A stretch of 64,000 nt of DNA from Leptospiraceae bacterium (GTDB taxonomy: Bacteria; Spirochaetota; Leptospiria; Leptospirales; Leptospiraceae): contig JAKRSH010000027.1 in assembly GCA_022402465.1 (NCBI GenBank), forward strand, positions 62,001-126,000. The letters are read 5' to 3'. The notes below the pieces were generated by a model. The model saw only the letters and a list, made by a program, of their open reading frames with translations, was not told the origin of the DNA and did no database searches. Shown piece after piece: positions 39,144 through 49,260 of this stretch. The translations under genes were made by a program, and so were the position numbers. Position 1 is the first letter of the stretch. Each line of letters starts with the position of its first letter.

Positions 39144-39455
39144 CTATTGAAAGACCCAGATTTCATCTAGTATAGCTCGGAATTTTTCCGTTGCCTTAGC
39201 AACTTTAGCAGGTGGAAATTTCTGAGATTCAACCACCTTCATCTGTATAAAGCGAACTACATCTTGAATGAAGGCGATTTGTGCAGTTCTATGGCTATTC
39301 ACAATTGCTTCCATATTCATTTTTCTTTTGCCCAATTCTGAACCCAATCCATCGGCTATGAGTTTCATGGCTTCTTCGTTCTTCATTTCAAATTCGACTG
39401 TTATGACCTTGGAAGCTTCTTGGAGAATTTTTAGTTGTTTTTCGTTGAATAGCAT
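39144..39455 (-). CDS. Small conserved hypothetical, helical
   Basis: A 103-residue soluble protein, all helical by composition (Lys, Glu, Ala rich), starting MLFNEKQLKILQEASKVI and ending LDEIWVFQ. No signal peptide, no motif. Convergent with the small lipoprotein gene, divergent from the GH5 gene. I see no clue to function. Confidence 0.6.
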   Translation of the reverse strand: MLFNEKQLKILQEASKVITVEFEMKNEEAMKLIADGLGSELGKRKMNMEAIVNSHRTAQIAFIQDVVRFIQMKVVESQKFPPAKVAKATEKFRAILDEIWVFQ

Positions 39456-39512
39456 TTTTAAAAACCAATGACAGAATCAATTTAAATCGAGATTTTGTCA
39501 AGAAAGGTAGTT

Positions 39513-41504
39513 ATGGAAAAACTTTTAATCAATGGTACTTGGTTTAGAGAAATAACAAATGGCAGAAAAGTTCTTCTGAGAGGAATCAATCTAGGTGGAG
39601 ATACTAAGGTTCCCTTTCCGAATGGTGGAACTCAATACCCAGATAATTTTCAGAATCATAGAGAAGTTAGCTTCATTGGAAGACCCTTTCCTCTTGCCGA
39701 GGCAGAAGAACATTTCCTACGATTGCAAAATTGGGGATTCAATTGTCTACGACTTCTAAGTACCTGGGAAGCCGTAGAACATGCTGCACCTGGAAAATAT
39801 GATTTAGAATACCTAGATTACTTTACAGCCATTGTTGAGCTGGCTGGCAAATTTGGATTCTATGTCTTCATAGACTTCCACCAGGATGTATGGTCTCGCA
39901 TGACAGGAGGTGACGGTGCTCCTGGCTGGACTCTTGAAAAAGTGGGAATGGATCTTTCCAAAATTAGTTCGTGTGACTCAGCCTTAGTCATGCAGAGCAA
40001 ATATGATTATTCCGATCCTTGTAAACGCCAAGAAAAAAATTATCCAACTATGTCTTGGTCACAAAACTATCGTTATCCTGCCAATGCCATAATGTGGACT
40101 TTATTTTTTGCAGGTAGAGACTTTGCTCCCAAATTCATAATAGATGGACAAAATGTTCAGGACTATTTACAATCTCATTATATCAATAGTATCAAAGAAA
40201 TTGCCAACCGTGTTAAAGATTTTGATCATGTTCTAGGTTTTGATTCATTAAATGAACCATCAAGAGGTTGGATAGGTTCCAAAATGAATCATAGAGGCTT
40301 ACATTCAAATCAAACATCTTCAGATCTTCCTGGGTTAGCTTGGTCACCTATAGATGGACTTTTTACTAGCAATGGATATACGATAGAACTTCCATTTATG
40401 GAATTGTCAATTCTCAAAGGTGGATTTATCAAAAAAGAAGATCGCATCATCAATCCAAATAGAATTAGTCTTTGGAGCAATCCAGAGCTTGGAGATCCAT
40501 TCCAAATGGAAGGTGCTTGGGAATTGAAAGATGATATGCCTTTTATTCTTAACAACGATTTCTTTTGTAAAATAGGTGATCACAGAGTTCACTTCGACAA
40601 TGACTACATGATTCCTTTTATTCATAAGGTCTCGGATGCAATCACAAGCATACGTCCGGATTGGATACTTTTTGCTGAAAAAGAAGCTCTTGGTTTTGGT
40701 GAATCACATTCTTTCCAGAAAGCCCTCCCTAAGAATGCAGTGAATGCATCTCATTGGTATGATTTAACTACTCTTGTCTTCAAAAGATATAACTATCCAA
40801 TTACTGTAGATCCTTTTACTAAGAAGTTTGTCTTTGGGAAGAAGGGAATAGAAGAAATGTACAAAACTCAAATGGGAAAAATCAAAGCAGCCTCTGATGA
40901 GCACAATATACCTACTCTACTTGGCGAATTTGGAATTCCTTTTGATCTCCAATCTGGCAAGGCTTATCGAAAATGGGCGAAAGGTCAGAGAGAAGCAAAA
41001 ATTTGGAAGCAACACAATCTAGCACTTAATCTTATGTACAATGCAATTGATGCATTGCAACTCCATTCTACAATTTGGAATTATACAGCAGGCAATAGAA
41101 ATGATTTGATGATAGGAGACCAGTGGAACCAAGAAGACTTGAGTATTTTTTCATCAGATCAAATAGATGAAGAATATGCAAATACCACCAAACAAAAATA
41201 TGGTTATGGAAGTGGTGGCAGAGCAATAGAAGGATTCTCGCGTCCTTATCCTAGATTTATTGCTGGAGAGCCGATATCATTTTCATTTAATTTCAAATCA
41301 AAAGTCTTTCAATTTACATTCATTACATCCGAAGATGATTTGGGAAAATCTACTGAAATTTTTATTCCAAGGATTCATTATTCCAATGGAATCCAAGTGG
41401 ACATTGAATCGGGAGAATTAGAACTCATCACTCATGAAACATGTATTGAAATAATTTCAAAATCAGTAGGCAAATGTTCCTTGCTGATAAAGCCAAGAAT
41501 TTAG
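39513..41504 (+). CDS. Glycoside hydrolase family 5, endoglycoceramidase-like
   Basis: A TIM-barrel glycosidase of about 663 residues. Start at 39513 (AGAAAGG 5 bases upstream); the longer reading has no ribosome site. Family blocks: NCLRLLSTWEAVEHAAPGKY, FYVFIDFHQDVWSR, and the two catalytic Glu, the acid in SLNEPSRGW (about residue 248) and the nucleophile in LLGEFGIPFD (about residue 472). The C-terminal 110 residues form a beta-rich domain. This arrangement matches endoglycoceramidases and fungal steryl-glucosidase relatives. No signal peptide is seen, so a cytoplasmic glucolipid substrate is more likely than a host glycan; this is inference. Confidence 0.84.
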   Translation: MEKLLINGTWFREITNGRKVLLRGINLGGDTKVPFPNGGTQYPDNFQNHREVSFIGRPFPLAEAEEHFLRLQNWGFNCLRLLSTWEAVEHAAPGKYDLEYLDYFTAIVELAGKFGFYVFIDFHQDVWSRMTGGDGAPGWTLEKVGMDLSKISSCDSALVMQSKYDYSDPCKRQEKNYPTMSWSQNYRYPANAIMWTLFFAGRDFAPKFIIDGQNVQDYLQSHYINSIKEIANRVKDFDHVLGFDSLNEPSRGWIGSKMNHRGLHSNQTSSDLPGLAWSPIDGLFTSNGYTIELPFMELSILKGGFIKKEDRIINPNRISLWSNPELGDPFQMEGAWELKDDMPFILNNDFFCKIGDHRVHFDNDYMIPFIHKVSDAITSIRPDWILFAEKEALGFGESHSFQKALPKNAVNASHWYDLTTLVFKRYNYPITVDPFTKKFVFGKKGIEEMYKTQMGKIKAASDEHNIPTLLGEFGIPFDLQSGKAYRKWAKGQREAKIWKQHNLALNLMYNAIDALQLHSTIWNYTAGNRNDLMIGDQWNQEDLSIFSSDQIDEEYANTTKQKYGYGSGGRAIEGFSRPYPRFIAGEPISFSFNFKSKVFQFTFITSEDDLGKSTEIFIPRIHYSNGIQVDIESGELELITHETCIEIISKSVGKCSLLIKPRI

Positions 41505-41528
41505 ATCCAAAAATATTTATTCTAATCT

Positions 41529-42197
41529 TTACCTTTCTCTAGATTGGTTTGCACTTTCTGAGTAGTTATTGGTTTTATCTGCAAGAGGACCGCCACGTTT
41601 TAGTAAAATAGTAAAAAGCTCGATTCCCTCTTTGATGGGATCAGAGTCTTTTCTTCTTCGTAGAATTTCATTCATTTCAAGAACGATGAGTCCATACATC
41701 CAAGACCACATAGTTCTTGCTATAGAAGGATAATCTTTACGTCTATGCGGAATTTCACCTGAGGTAATACCGTAACGAATAGTTTCCAAGAACACTCTGT
41801 AGCTTGTAGGAAGCGAAGGAAAAGTTTGCCGATACAATTTGCCACCTATGGCATTGAACATTAGCTTATGCAATTCGCGATTCTCAATTGCAAAATCCCA
41901 GTAGGCATGAGCGATGGCATTTAATTTGGTATAAACCTTTTCAGTTGTTTTCTCTGCTGTCTTAAGATCAGAGGTTAGTTTCTTCTCACCTTCCAAAATC
42001 AGCTCTCGGATGATTTCTTCTTGGTTCTGAAAATGAGTATAAGGACTAGCAACACTACAACCTAGCTTCTTTGCTATGCGTCGCATACTCAGTGCTTCTA
42101 CACCTTCTTCTTGTAGAATCTCCATAGATGCGATTAAGATTTCTGATCTCGTTAGGGAACCTCTGGATCGGCGTGGAGGTTTAATGGACCTTTTCAT
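41529..42197 (-). CDS. TetR-family regulator next to the desaturase
   Basis: A 222-residue regulator. The start at 42195-42197 gives MKRSIKPPRRSRGSL; an upstream ATG would run into the desaturase gene. HTH: SMRRIAKKLGCSVASPYTHF (about residues 38-57). The C-terminal part matches the WHG/TetR_C_13-like ligand domain with AHAYWDFAIENRELHKLMF. It follows the desaturase by 35 bp in the same direction, so it probably feeds back on this operon, as FabR and DesT do on unsaturated fatty acid genes. The ligand is unknown. A palindromic site lies upstream of the operon at 43098-43141. Confidence 0.85.
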   Translation of the reverse strand: MKRSIKPPRRSRGSLTRSEILIASMEILQEEGVEALSMRRIAKKLGCSVASPYTHFQNQEEIIRELILEGEKKLTSDLKTAEKTTEKVYTKLNAIAHAYWDFAIENRELHKLMFNAIGGKLYRQTFPSLPTSYRVFLETIRYGITSGEIPHRRKDYPSIARTMWSWMYGLIVLEMNEILRRRKDSDPIKEGIELFTILLKRGGPLADKTNNYSESANQSRER

Positions 42198-42232
42198 TAC
42201 ACCGTCCAGAGTCTGAGAAGAGAAGCGTGGAA

Positions 42233-43018
42233 TCAAGCGGAAAGTTGTAGACTTGTTTCTGTTGATTTCTGTGCTTCTGCTTGGTTTAGAATTTGTATCA
42301 TTCCCAAAGCCTGCATGAGTCTCATGATTTGGTAGGAAGGATCTACTTCGAACCATTTTACTGCAAAATTGGGTGCTGTTCCCCTACCATGGTGGTTATT
42401 CTGAAACAATTCACCCATCACAAGAAAATCAATAGGAAGGGAATTGCGAGATTCATCCTTAGTTTTCTTGAAATTTACATAACCATATTTATGACCACCC
42501 CAGTTTACAATAGCTCCATGAATAGGACCCATAAACCAGTGCAAGGGAAGAAGCAAGAACCAGCCCCACTCGCCCTCTGGAACGAATGCTATATAGAACA
42601 AAGCATACAAGGCACCAGATCCCACTCTAAAAAACCACGATTGACCCAATCGATCAACCAAGGGCCACTCTGGTGTATCACCCGAAAATTGCTTCTTAGG
42701 TTCAACACGTCCATAGGCATAATCATCATAAATATGCTTAGTCTTCCACATCATTGTAAAAAAATTACTGGAATGGTGTGGGCTATGTGGATCGAGTTCC
42801 GTATCGCTGTAAGCATGGTGCATACGATGCAAAATGGCATATCCTTTCGGATTAAGATAGGAAGGACCTTGTGCCAGGATAGTAAATAAGTGAAAGAATC
42901 TTTCCCAAAAGCGATTCATAGTAAACATTCTATGCGATGCATACCTATGAAGAAAAAACGTCTGCGAAAATGCAGATAGAAACCAATGTCCAAAGAAAAA
43001 ACTTAATATAGTGGCCAT
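42233..43018 (-). CDS. Acyl-CoA/fatty acid desaturase (membrane, delta-9 type)
   Basis: A 261-residue di-iron membrane desaturase. Three His boxes: HRYASHR (HxxxxH), HRMHHAYSD (HxxHH) and QNNHHGRG (a HxxHH equivalent). Hydrophobic helices lie at the N-terminus ([14 protein letters not shown]) and mid-protein ([11 protein letters not shown]). The ATG at 43016-43018 has AAGGAGG 6 bases upstream, so the longer reading from 43054 is rejected. It introduces a double bond into acyl chains and so sets membrane fluidity. First gene of the operon with the TetR regulator. Confidence 0.9.
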   Translation of the reverse strand: MATILSFFFGHWFLSAFSQTFFLHRYASHRMFTMNRFWERFFHLFTILAQGPSYLNPKGYAILHRMHHAYSDTELDPHSPHHSSNFFTMMWKTKHIYDDYAYGRVEPKKQFSGDTPEWPLVDRLGQSWFFRVGSGALYALFYIAFVPEGEWGWFLLLPLHWFMGPIHGAIVNWGGHKYGYVNFKKTKDESRNSLPIDFLVMGELFQNNHHGRGTAPNFAVKWFEVDPSYQIMRLMQALGMIQILNQAEAQKSTETSLQLSA

Positions 43019-43097
43019 AAATGCCTCCTTTTCAAATGAGCAACGAGGTCCCAAACTGGATGAGCTCTAAATCTTAAAAGATTGGAGTTCACTCTAG

Positions 43098-43141
43098 TAA
43101 ACACCGTTAGCTATAGAATCATTTATAATTAACGCCGTTTA
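43098..43141. promoter_or_regulatory. Inverted repeat upstream of the desaturase, candidate TetR operator
   Basis: TAAACACCGTTA (43098-43109) and TAACGCCGTTTA (43130-43141): an inverted repeat matching at 10 of 12 positions across a 20-base gap. Each half also has partial internal symmetry. It is 80-123 bp before the desaturase start. The rest of the gap 43142-43304 is AT-rich with no gene and may hold the promoter. Confidence 0.5.
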
Positions 43142-43304
43142 TTAAGTCAAACTTTTTTTTATTAAATTATAGATTTTTTTTGGATACTAAGATTTGCTTT
43201 GAGAAGAAAAAAGATACTAAGACTTTAAATTCGCCCAAAGAATTAGTATCTCATCTAAGTTTTTTTGAAATAAGCAATATGAATCGTTTCGTATAGATTT
43301 ATAT

Positions 43305-45683
43305 TTAGAAGGTAGCAGATAGCCCTAGGAAATAAAAGATTCCATCTCCTGGTAAAATACCTGGACCGGGATATCCACCAGCTCTGCGTGTGAAGTATTT
43401 TTCATTACCTAGGTTGTTAATTCCACCCCGAAATCCTAGCTTTTCTGTAAAATTCCAAACAAAGGTCACATCCCGGACTATATAACCAGGAATTTTTCCT
43501 ATCTGCCCATTGGCGGAAGCAAGAGTAGAATTTAAGGCATCTGAATAAGCCTGTCCTATATCATTGATAAGGTAAGAGATACTAAATATTTTTTTGTAAT
43601 GGTAGGTTAAACCATAACGATGAATTTGAGATGGTGCATTTTCAACTAACCTGCCTACTCTATAAAAATTTAAAGCATTTGATACATCTGTAAGAACCCT
43701 AGGATCTTCCCATTTCACATAACGAGCATTTACATTCGCACTTGAGGTAAAGAAGCTAATTGAGCCATATGGAGTGCTATTAAAGATAGCAAGAATTGGA
43801 TCTATTTCTATATATGCCTCCACGCCTCTGTGGAGTGAATCGCCAACATTAGTTTGTAAATTATTCTGACCAGGAAATCTCGCAGGTAGTAGACCGACTC
43901 GGTTGTTGTATCTAAGTTCAAAAGCTCCCAAATCAAACTGCAACCATTCTCCAATGTTTCCTCTATATCCTCCATCCAAATTATAACCCGTTTGATCTTT
44001 AAGATTAGGATCTATATCATTAATTACACCTGAAGGAGCAAAAATTTCAGAATAGATAACTGGACGAAATGCACGAGAGTAATTGGAGTAAAAATTAGTG
44101 GTCTTGGTAACTTGGTACTGGCCACCTAAACCATACAATACTTGCTGCTTGGTCAATTCTTGGGGAGGAACAGTTCCACCAAAAACATTTCTGGCACTAG
44201 GTAAAGTTTCATTGATTCTACCTGAGGCTGTTGACTTTATCCATTCATAACGAACACCTGGAGTTAAAGATAATTTGTCTGTGATACGAAATAAATTTTC
44301 TAAAAATCCAGCATAATTGAGTGTAGTGAATTGTAAGTCTACAGTCCTACAGTTTCTAGTTCCATCATAACATTGGTTATTTAGATTGGTTTCCCTTAAA
44401 TCAAAAGTATTACCTGTGCTTCCATTCGGATTTCGTATTCTATCTGTGTTCCCATTGAAATATCTTGCTCCAAATGAGAGAGTGTGAGTTTTATCCAAGA
44501 AATTGTAATCAAAGATTTGCCTAGCTTCTACTCCAATATTTCTATACCAATCTCTATCGATTTGGCGAGCACCGAATTGTAAAGTTCTTGCATTGATTCT
44601 ATCTTCTACATTAGGAGCAGATGTAAAACCAACAGAGTTTCTCTCACCATATAATCCAAATACTTTTAAGTTAAACCTAGCTGTGCTGGACTGCTCATAA
44701 TCAATATTCATAGCAGGCACATTCCATGGTGCTCCAAACCAATTTCTATCACGTCCAGATTGACGAGGGTTCTCCCAGAATTGCTGGTCAGTAAGTCCAC
44801 CAGGTTGCTTACTCTCGTAATTTGATTTACTTAAATCTAAGGAAACTTTTAATTTTTCTGTTGCTTGGTATGCAAGATGAATATGACCAGTTTGAGTAAG
44901 ATAACGAGAATTATCTCTCCATCCCTCAGAAGATCTTCCATGGGCAAAGGCAAAGTAGGAGAACTTCCCAACTGTTCCACTAACAGATGTATAACTGTTA
45001 ATGGTATTATAGGATCCACCTGTATTTTTAGTTTCTACTTGAATTTCTTGGTCGGGTTTTGGTTTTTTAAGAATATAATTGACCAAACCACCAAATTGTG
45101 GTCCATATTGCAAAGCACCTGCGCCTCGAACTATTTCAACTTTTTCAAGTGCTTCCATAGGTGGATTGAAATATGCTTCAGGGTAACCAAACACATCCGA
45201 AGAAATATCATATCCATTCATTCTTGTATTGAATTCCCAATTCCTATTGGGAGAGAGACCTCTTGCACCGATTCCAGGTTGTATCCCCGAACCATCATTT
45301 TCCCAAATAGTAATCCCGGGAACTTTTGCATAGATCTGCCTTGTAGTGTTTAAAGCTAAATTCGCATTTGTTTTATCTACCTGGATGACTTCGTTTTTTT
45401 TACCAGAATAGATATTCGTGCCTTCTGTTTCTCTTAGAAATCCCCTATCTGTATCTCTTCTAGCTTTTACTGTGATTCCTGGCTCATCGCTAAAACCTGG
45501 GGCTTCTTTTTTGCTTGGATTTTCCTTTGTTTCCTTGGATGGTTCTTGGTTTTTGTTCTCTTCTAATTGGGTAGAGGAATCACCAGAAGATTTTCCATTG
45601 GGATCAAGTACTGGCTGAGCGTATAGACCAAATGAAGTGCAAAGAAGAGAGAAATAGAGAATAAATGAAAATAAACGAAACAT
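43305..45683 (-). CDS. TonB-dependent outer-membrane receptor, FecA-like
   Basis: A 792-residue receptor for energy-driven uptake across the outer membrane. Signal peptide ends GLYAQ (about residue 22), then a 50-residue linker rich in Ser, Glu and Lys. The plug domain starts GITVKARRDT, a TonB-box-like segment, with KVPGITIWENDGSG and EKVEIVRGAGALQYGPQFGGLVNYI. The remaining 550 residues are the barrel, ending YFLGLSATF with terminal Phe. Closest in pattern to the ferric citrate receptor FecA; ligand not certain. No FecR/FecI pair is next to it, though a FecR-domain protein sits at 49261. Confidence 0.88.
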   Translation of the reverse strand: MFRLFSFILYFSLLCTSFGLYAQPVLDPNGKSSGDSSTQLEENKNQEPSKETKENPSKKEAPGFSDEPGITVKARRDTDRGFLRETEGTNIYSGKKNEVIQVDKTNANLALNTTRQIYAKVPGITIWENDGSGIQPGIGARGLSPNRNWEFNTRMNGYDISSDVFGYPEAYFNPPMEALEKVEIVRGAGALQYGPQFGGLVNYILKKPKPDQEIQVETKNTGGSYNTINSYTSVSGTVGKFSYFAFAHGRSSEGWRDNSRYLTQTGHIHLAYQATEKLKVSLDLSKSNYESKQPGGLTDQQFWENPRQSGRDRNWFGAPWNVPAMNIDYEQSSTARFNLKVFGLYGERNSVGFTSAPNVEDRINARTLQFGARQIDRDWYRNIGVEARQIFDYNFLDKTHTLSFGARYFNGNTDRIRNPNGSTGNTFDLRETNLNNQCYDGTRNCRTVDLQFTTLNYAGFLENLFRITDKLSLTPGVRYEWIKSTASGRINETLPSARNVFGGTVPPQELTKQQVLYGLGGQYQVTKTTNFYSNYSRAFRPVIYSEIFAPSGVINDIDPNLKDQTGYNLDGGYRGNIGEWLQFDLGAFELRYNNRVGLLPARFPGQNNLQTNVGDSLHRGVEAYIEIDPILAIFNSTPYGSISFFTSSANVNARYVKWEDPRVLTDVSNALNFYRVGRLVENAPSQIHRYGLTYHYKKIFSISYLINDIGQAYSDALNSTLASANGQIGKIPGYIVRDVTFVWNFTEKLGFRGGINNLGNEKYFTRRAGGYPGPGILPGDGIFYFLGLSATF

Positions 45684-45708
45684 GATAGACCTTTTAAATT
45701 TTGGATAT

Positions 45709-45717
45709 TGAGACTCA
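45709..45717. promoter_or_regulatory. Short TGAG/CTCA inverted repeat upstream of the receptor
   Basis: TGAG-A-CTCA, 26-34 bp before the TonB receptor start codon. A similar pair with a 7-base gap lies before the porin gene at 51528-51544. Short and possibly chance; noted because both genes encode outer-membrane transport proteins. Confidence 0.25.
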
Positions 45718-45875
45718 TAATCAAATTCATGGTCTAGAGGTCAAGAAAAACTTTATAGAATCAGTAAAAAGAAGAAAAGAATCAATTCTTACAGAATGAT
45801 TCTTTAATATTATAAAAGGTCCTAGCAATCAAAGCTGGTTCACGATCTTTCTATATTTTACGGAAGTAAGAAAGA

Positions 45876-46298
45876 TTACTCTTCCTGAAAGGAAAGAGAG
45901 GCTGAATTGATACAATACCTCAGTCCCGTTGGTTTGGGACCATCGGGAAAGACATGCCCAAGGTGGGAGCCACAGTTAGCACACAAAACTTCTGTTCGGC
46001 GCATAAAGAAGGTATTGTCCTCTTCTATTGCAACTGCCTCAGTTTTAATTGCATCATAATAACTAGGCCAACCTGTTCCAGAATCGAATTTGGTTTCTGA
46101 AGAAAAAAGAGGAGCCTGGCATCCTATACAAAGATAGGTACCCTGCTTTTTATTGTCATGAAATTCACCCGTAAAAGCTCTTTCTGTTCCTTTTTCTCTT
46201 GCCACCTTATATTGAATAGGTGTTAAATTGGATTGCCAATCTTCTTTCGATTTTTGAAAAGGATATTCTTTAAGATTTTTGGGGTGTTTTAGATTCAT
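45876..46298 (-). CDS. msrB: Peptide-methionine (R)-S-oxide reductase MsrB
   Basis: Repairs oxidised methionine (R form) using thioredoxin. The 140-residue chain has zinc-binding pairs CIGCQ and [35 protein letters not shown], and the catalytic Cys in RYCINSASL. The start at 46296-46298 overlaps the topA stop (ATGA), so translation is coupled to topA. No MsrA domain is fused. Thioredoxin reductase is found at 55139. Confidence 0.95.
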   Translation of the reverse strand: MNLKHPKNLKEYPFQKSKEDWQSNLTPIQYKVAREKGTERAFTGEFHDNKKQGTYLCIGCQAPLFSSETKFDSGTGWPSYYDAIKTEAVAIEEDNTFFMRRTEVLCANCGSHLGHVFPDGPKPTGLRYCINSASLSFQEE

Positions 46299-48244
46299 TG
46301 GTATTCTCCATAATCGCAATCAGGAAATCTTGAACAATATAGAATTGTCTTTCCTTTTCGATCTCTCTTAGTTTGGACATTGCCAGTCTGACAAATGGGA
46401 CAAGATTTCTTAGCTTCTTGCAAAAGTTTTCCTTTTGGTATTCCATCCAATCGCTTTCGCAGTTCATTATAAAAATGCTGGAGCACTTGAACTTTATTTT
46501 TATAACCTAGTTGGATTTGATCTAGATCCTCTTCCAAATTTTTTGTAAAATCATCCAATACAAAATCACCAAAACTAGAGACGAGAAAATGATTTACCTT
46601 CTTTCCTAAGGCAGTTGGAAAGCATGCTCGCTTCTCCCAAAAGATATACTTTCTTTCATCTAAAGTTTCTATCGATTGCGAATAGGTTGAAGGACGGCCG
46701 ACCCTAGTTTTTTCCATTTTCTTAATGAGGCTTGCATAAGTATAAGCTGGTGGTGGCTGTGTATCTTTAACATCTATACTAAATTCAGATATAGGAACTT
46801 TCTGCCCTGGCTTGAATTGTATACTTTGGGCTTTGGATTCTCTTACAGCTTCTATCCTTTTGTATCCATCAAAAGTTTCTTGGAAATCATTTCTTTCCCA
46901 AAGAGAATTCAGACCGCTAAGGATGGTTTTAATTTTTTTGCCTTTTCTTGCCGATGCTAAGCTGCTTAAAAATCGTCTGTAAATCGCGTCATATACTTTC
47001 CATTCATCTGGACTCAAAAAAGGTCTTAAATCATCTGGAGTTAAATGAATTTGGCTGGGACGAATTGCTTCATGTGCATCCTGGATTTTATTTTGCTTGG
47101 ATGATTTGTAAGAACCGACATATTCTTTGCCGTACTGCGCCTCAATAAAATCCTGACCTTGCTTTATGGACTTCTGAGAAAGGCGATAGGAATCTGTTCT
47201 TGGATAGGTGATCAATCCTTCTCTCTTGCCATTGCCTATATCAATTCCTTCGAAGAGAGTTTGTGCAATTTTCATAGTCTTCTTAGGTGGAAAATGAAAC
47301 CGATTTGCACAAAATTCTTGCAAGGTGGAAGTTTGAAAAGCAGGCTTAGGATATTCTTGGGATTCCTCTACACGAATATCTTTAACTATAAATACTTCCT
47401 CTACATCCCATTGTAATGACTCTAGAGGCTTAACAATTTTCCATTTGGAAAATAGTTGCTCTGGAAAATTCTTATTATCCTTTTCAAAAATATAATAAAA
47501 ATTTAGTTTATTGGAATTATCTATGATTTCTTCTTTGGTTTTGGATTTATTCTTGTTCCTTATTTTTACATTTGGTTGAGAATCATCTTCATTTTCGGAA
47601 TTAAATTTGGAATTAAAGGAGGATACTAAAGAATGAATTGCATTGATTTCGAAATAAGTCTCAGGTTTGAATTTTAAAATCTCTTCTTCTCTTTCACATA
47701 TCCAACGTAAAAGTACAGACTGTACCCTTCCAGCAGAGAGTCCTGATTGTATTTTCTTCCAAAGAACAGGACTGATTAAATAACCGAACAATCTGTCCAA
47801 TACTCTTCTAGTTTCTTGAGAAATAGCAAGATCTGTATTGAAAGTGTCGGGATTTTCAATTTTTGCTTGAACAGCTGATTTTGTAATCTCTTGAAATCCA
47901 GTTCTAAACCACTTCGCTTGGTTTTTACTATTAGCTAAAGATCGTAAATCGAAAGCGATTGCCTCACCTTCTCTGTCGGGATCAGTAGCAACGTAAATAG
48001 AAGAACAAGAATTGATTTCTTTAACTAAGAGTGGAATTCGCTTTGTTGCCATAGGAATAATCTGCTTTTGAATTTTAAATTCATCTTGGATATTCACTCC
48101 TAATTCTAACTTAGGTAAATCCATAATGTGACCGCCAGTTGCGATCACATTGTATTCCGGACCTAGGTAGGATTGAATTGTTTTGGCCTTAGCAGGAGAT
48201 TCGACCAAAACTAGTTTCTTCAAGTTAGAGCGGGAATAAACCAT
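46295..48244 (-). CDS. topA: DNA topoisomerase I
   Basis: Relaxes negative supercoils by single-strand passage. About 649 residues. It begins near [20 protein letters not shown], with TOPRIM acidic residues in [17 protein letters not shown], the active-site Tyr in [13 protein letters not shown], and a single four-Cys zinc finger at the end (CPICQ...CSRFPDC). E. coli TopA has a longer zinc-ribbon tail. I use the ATG at 48244; 48274 adds ten residues and a TTG at 48223 is also possible. It overlaps the cysteine synthase end by 20 bp and msrB by 4 bp, giving a cysK-topA-msrB operon. Confidence 0.94.
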   Translation of the reverse strand: MVYSRSNLKKLVLVESPAKAKTIQSYLGPEYNVIATGGHIMDLPKLELGVNIQDEFKIQKQIIPMATKRIPLLVKEINSCSSIYVATDPDREGEAIAFDLRSLANSKNQAKWFRTGFQEITKSAVQAKIENPDTFNTDLAISQETRRVLDRLFGYLISPVLWKKIQSGLSAGRVQSVLLRWICEREEEILKFKPETYFEINAIHSLVSSFNSKFNSENEDDSQPNVKIRNKNKSKTKEEIIDNSNKLNFYYIFEKDNKNFPEQLFSKWKIVKPLESLQWDVEEVFIVKDIRVEESQEYPKPAFQTSTLQEFCANRFHFPPKKTMKIAQTLFEGIDIGNGKREGLITYPRTDSYRLSQKSIKQGQDFIEAQYGKEYVGSYKSSKQNKIQDAHEAIRPSQIHLTPDDLRPFLSPDEWKVYDAIYRRFLSSLASARKGKKIKTILSGLNSLWERNDFQETFDGYKRIEAVRESKAQSIQFKPGQKVPISEFSIDVKDTQPPPAYTYASLIKKMEKTRVGRPSTYSQSIETLDERKYIFWEKRACFPTALGKKVNHFLVSSFGDFVLDDFTKNLEEDLDQIQLGYKNKVQVLQHFYNELRKRLDGIPKGKLLQEAKKSCPICQTGNVQTKRDRKGKTILYCSRFPDCDYGEYQ

Positions 48245-49142
48245 CCACAGAAAGGTATCTTTCGCCAGTATCATAACAGAAAGTTAGAATCTTAGCACCT
48301 TTTTCCGTGGTCTGCAATTTCTTAGCTACTGCAGCAAGACTTGCTCCACTGGATGTTCCTATGAATAGTCCCTCTTCCTTGGCTGCTCTTTGCGCATAGC
48401 TGAATGCATCATCCTTACTTACAGTGAGAATTCCATCTAATAAATCAGTCTGGCAGTTTGTTGGTATAAATCCAGCTCCTATACCTTGTAGAGGATGAGG
48501 TCCAGGCTTTCCACCACTTAACACGGGTGAGAGTTCAGGCTCTACTGCAAAAATTTTTAAGGATTTCCATTCCTTCTTTAAAATTTTGGCGCAACCTGTG
48601 ATGTGTCCACCTGTACCTACACCTGTAATGATAAAGTCTAAACCCTTTGGAAAATCTTTCATGATTTCTTGGGCTGTTGTTTCTTCATGTACTTTAATAT
48701 TTGCTGGATTTTCAAATTGCTGAGGCATCCAAGAATTTGGAATCTCTTCAAGAAGTTCTTTTGCTTTAGCAATGGCACCACCCATTCCTTTCTCACGGGC
48801 AGTCAATTCAAACCTAGCACCATAAGCAGCCATAAGTCTTCGTCTTTCTACTGACATAGATTCTGGCATAACAAGAATTAAAGAATAGCCTTTCACCGCG
48901 GCAACCATCGCAAGTCCAATTCCGGTATTGCCAGAAGTTGGTTCTATGATAGTGCTACCTTTCTTAAGCTTACCTGATTTTTCAGCGTCTTCTATCATTG
49001 CTAGTGCAATTCGATCTTTAATGCTTCCACCAGGATTCGATCTCTCTAATTTCATCCATACTTCGAAATCTGAACTGAAGAGACGGTTCAGCCTTACATG
49101 CGGTGTATTGCCAATGGTTTCTAAAATGCTATCTACTTTCAT
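48225..49142 (-). CDS. cysK: Cysteine synthase (O-acetylserine sulfhydrylase)
   Basis: Makes cysteine from O-acetylserine and sulfide with PLP. The start at 49140-49142 gives [21 protein letters not shown], as in the family; a longer reading is not needed. Motifs: [13 protein letters not shown] with the PLP Lys, [28 protein letters not shown] and [12 protein letters not shown]. 305 residues is typical of CysK or CysM; the two cannot be separated by eye. First gene in the cysK-topA-msrB arrangement. Confidence 0.93.
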   Translation of the reverse strand: MKVDSILETIGNTPHVRLNRLFSSDFEVWMKLERSNPGGSIKDRIALAMIEDAEKSGKLKKGSTIIEPTSGNTGIGLAMVAAVKGYSLILVMPESMSVERRRLMAAYGARFELTAREKGMGGAIAKAKELLEEIPNSWMPQQFENPANIKVHEETTAQEIMKDFPKGLDFIITGVGTGGHITGCAKILKKEWKSLKIFAVEPELSPVLSGGKPGPHPLQGIGAGFIPTNCQTDLLDGILTVSKDDAFSYAQRAAKEEGLFIGTSSGASLAAVAKKLQTTEKGAKILTFCYDTGERYLSVDGLFPL

Positions 49143-49260
49143 AACTAGGTAAAATTCTAAGAAATAGTAGCCTTCTTGGTCAAGAGAATTTATTGAACCT
49201 AATAGTTTTTTGCAATTACCCAACTAAGATCTTAGCTAGGTAACCCTGGCTATGCAATAA

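Noticed and set aside
42293..42889. Plus-strand frame of 198 codons
   Set aside because: Antisense to the desaturase whose three His boxes are intact; the frame is a by-product of that sequence.
44865..45353. Plus-strand frame of 162 codons
   Set aside because: Antisense to the plug and early barrel of the TonB receptor; composition is Cys/Ile-rich without a motif.
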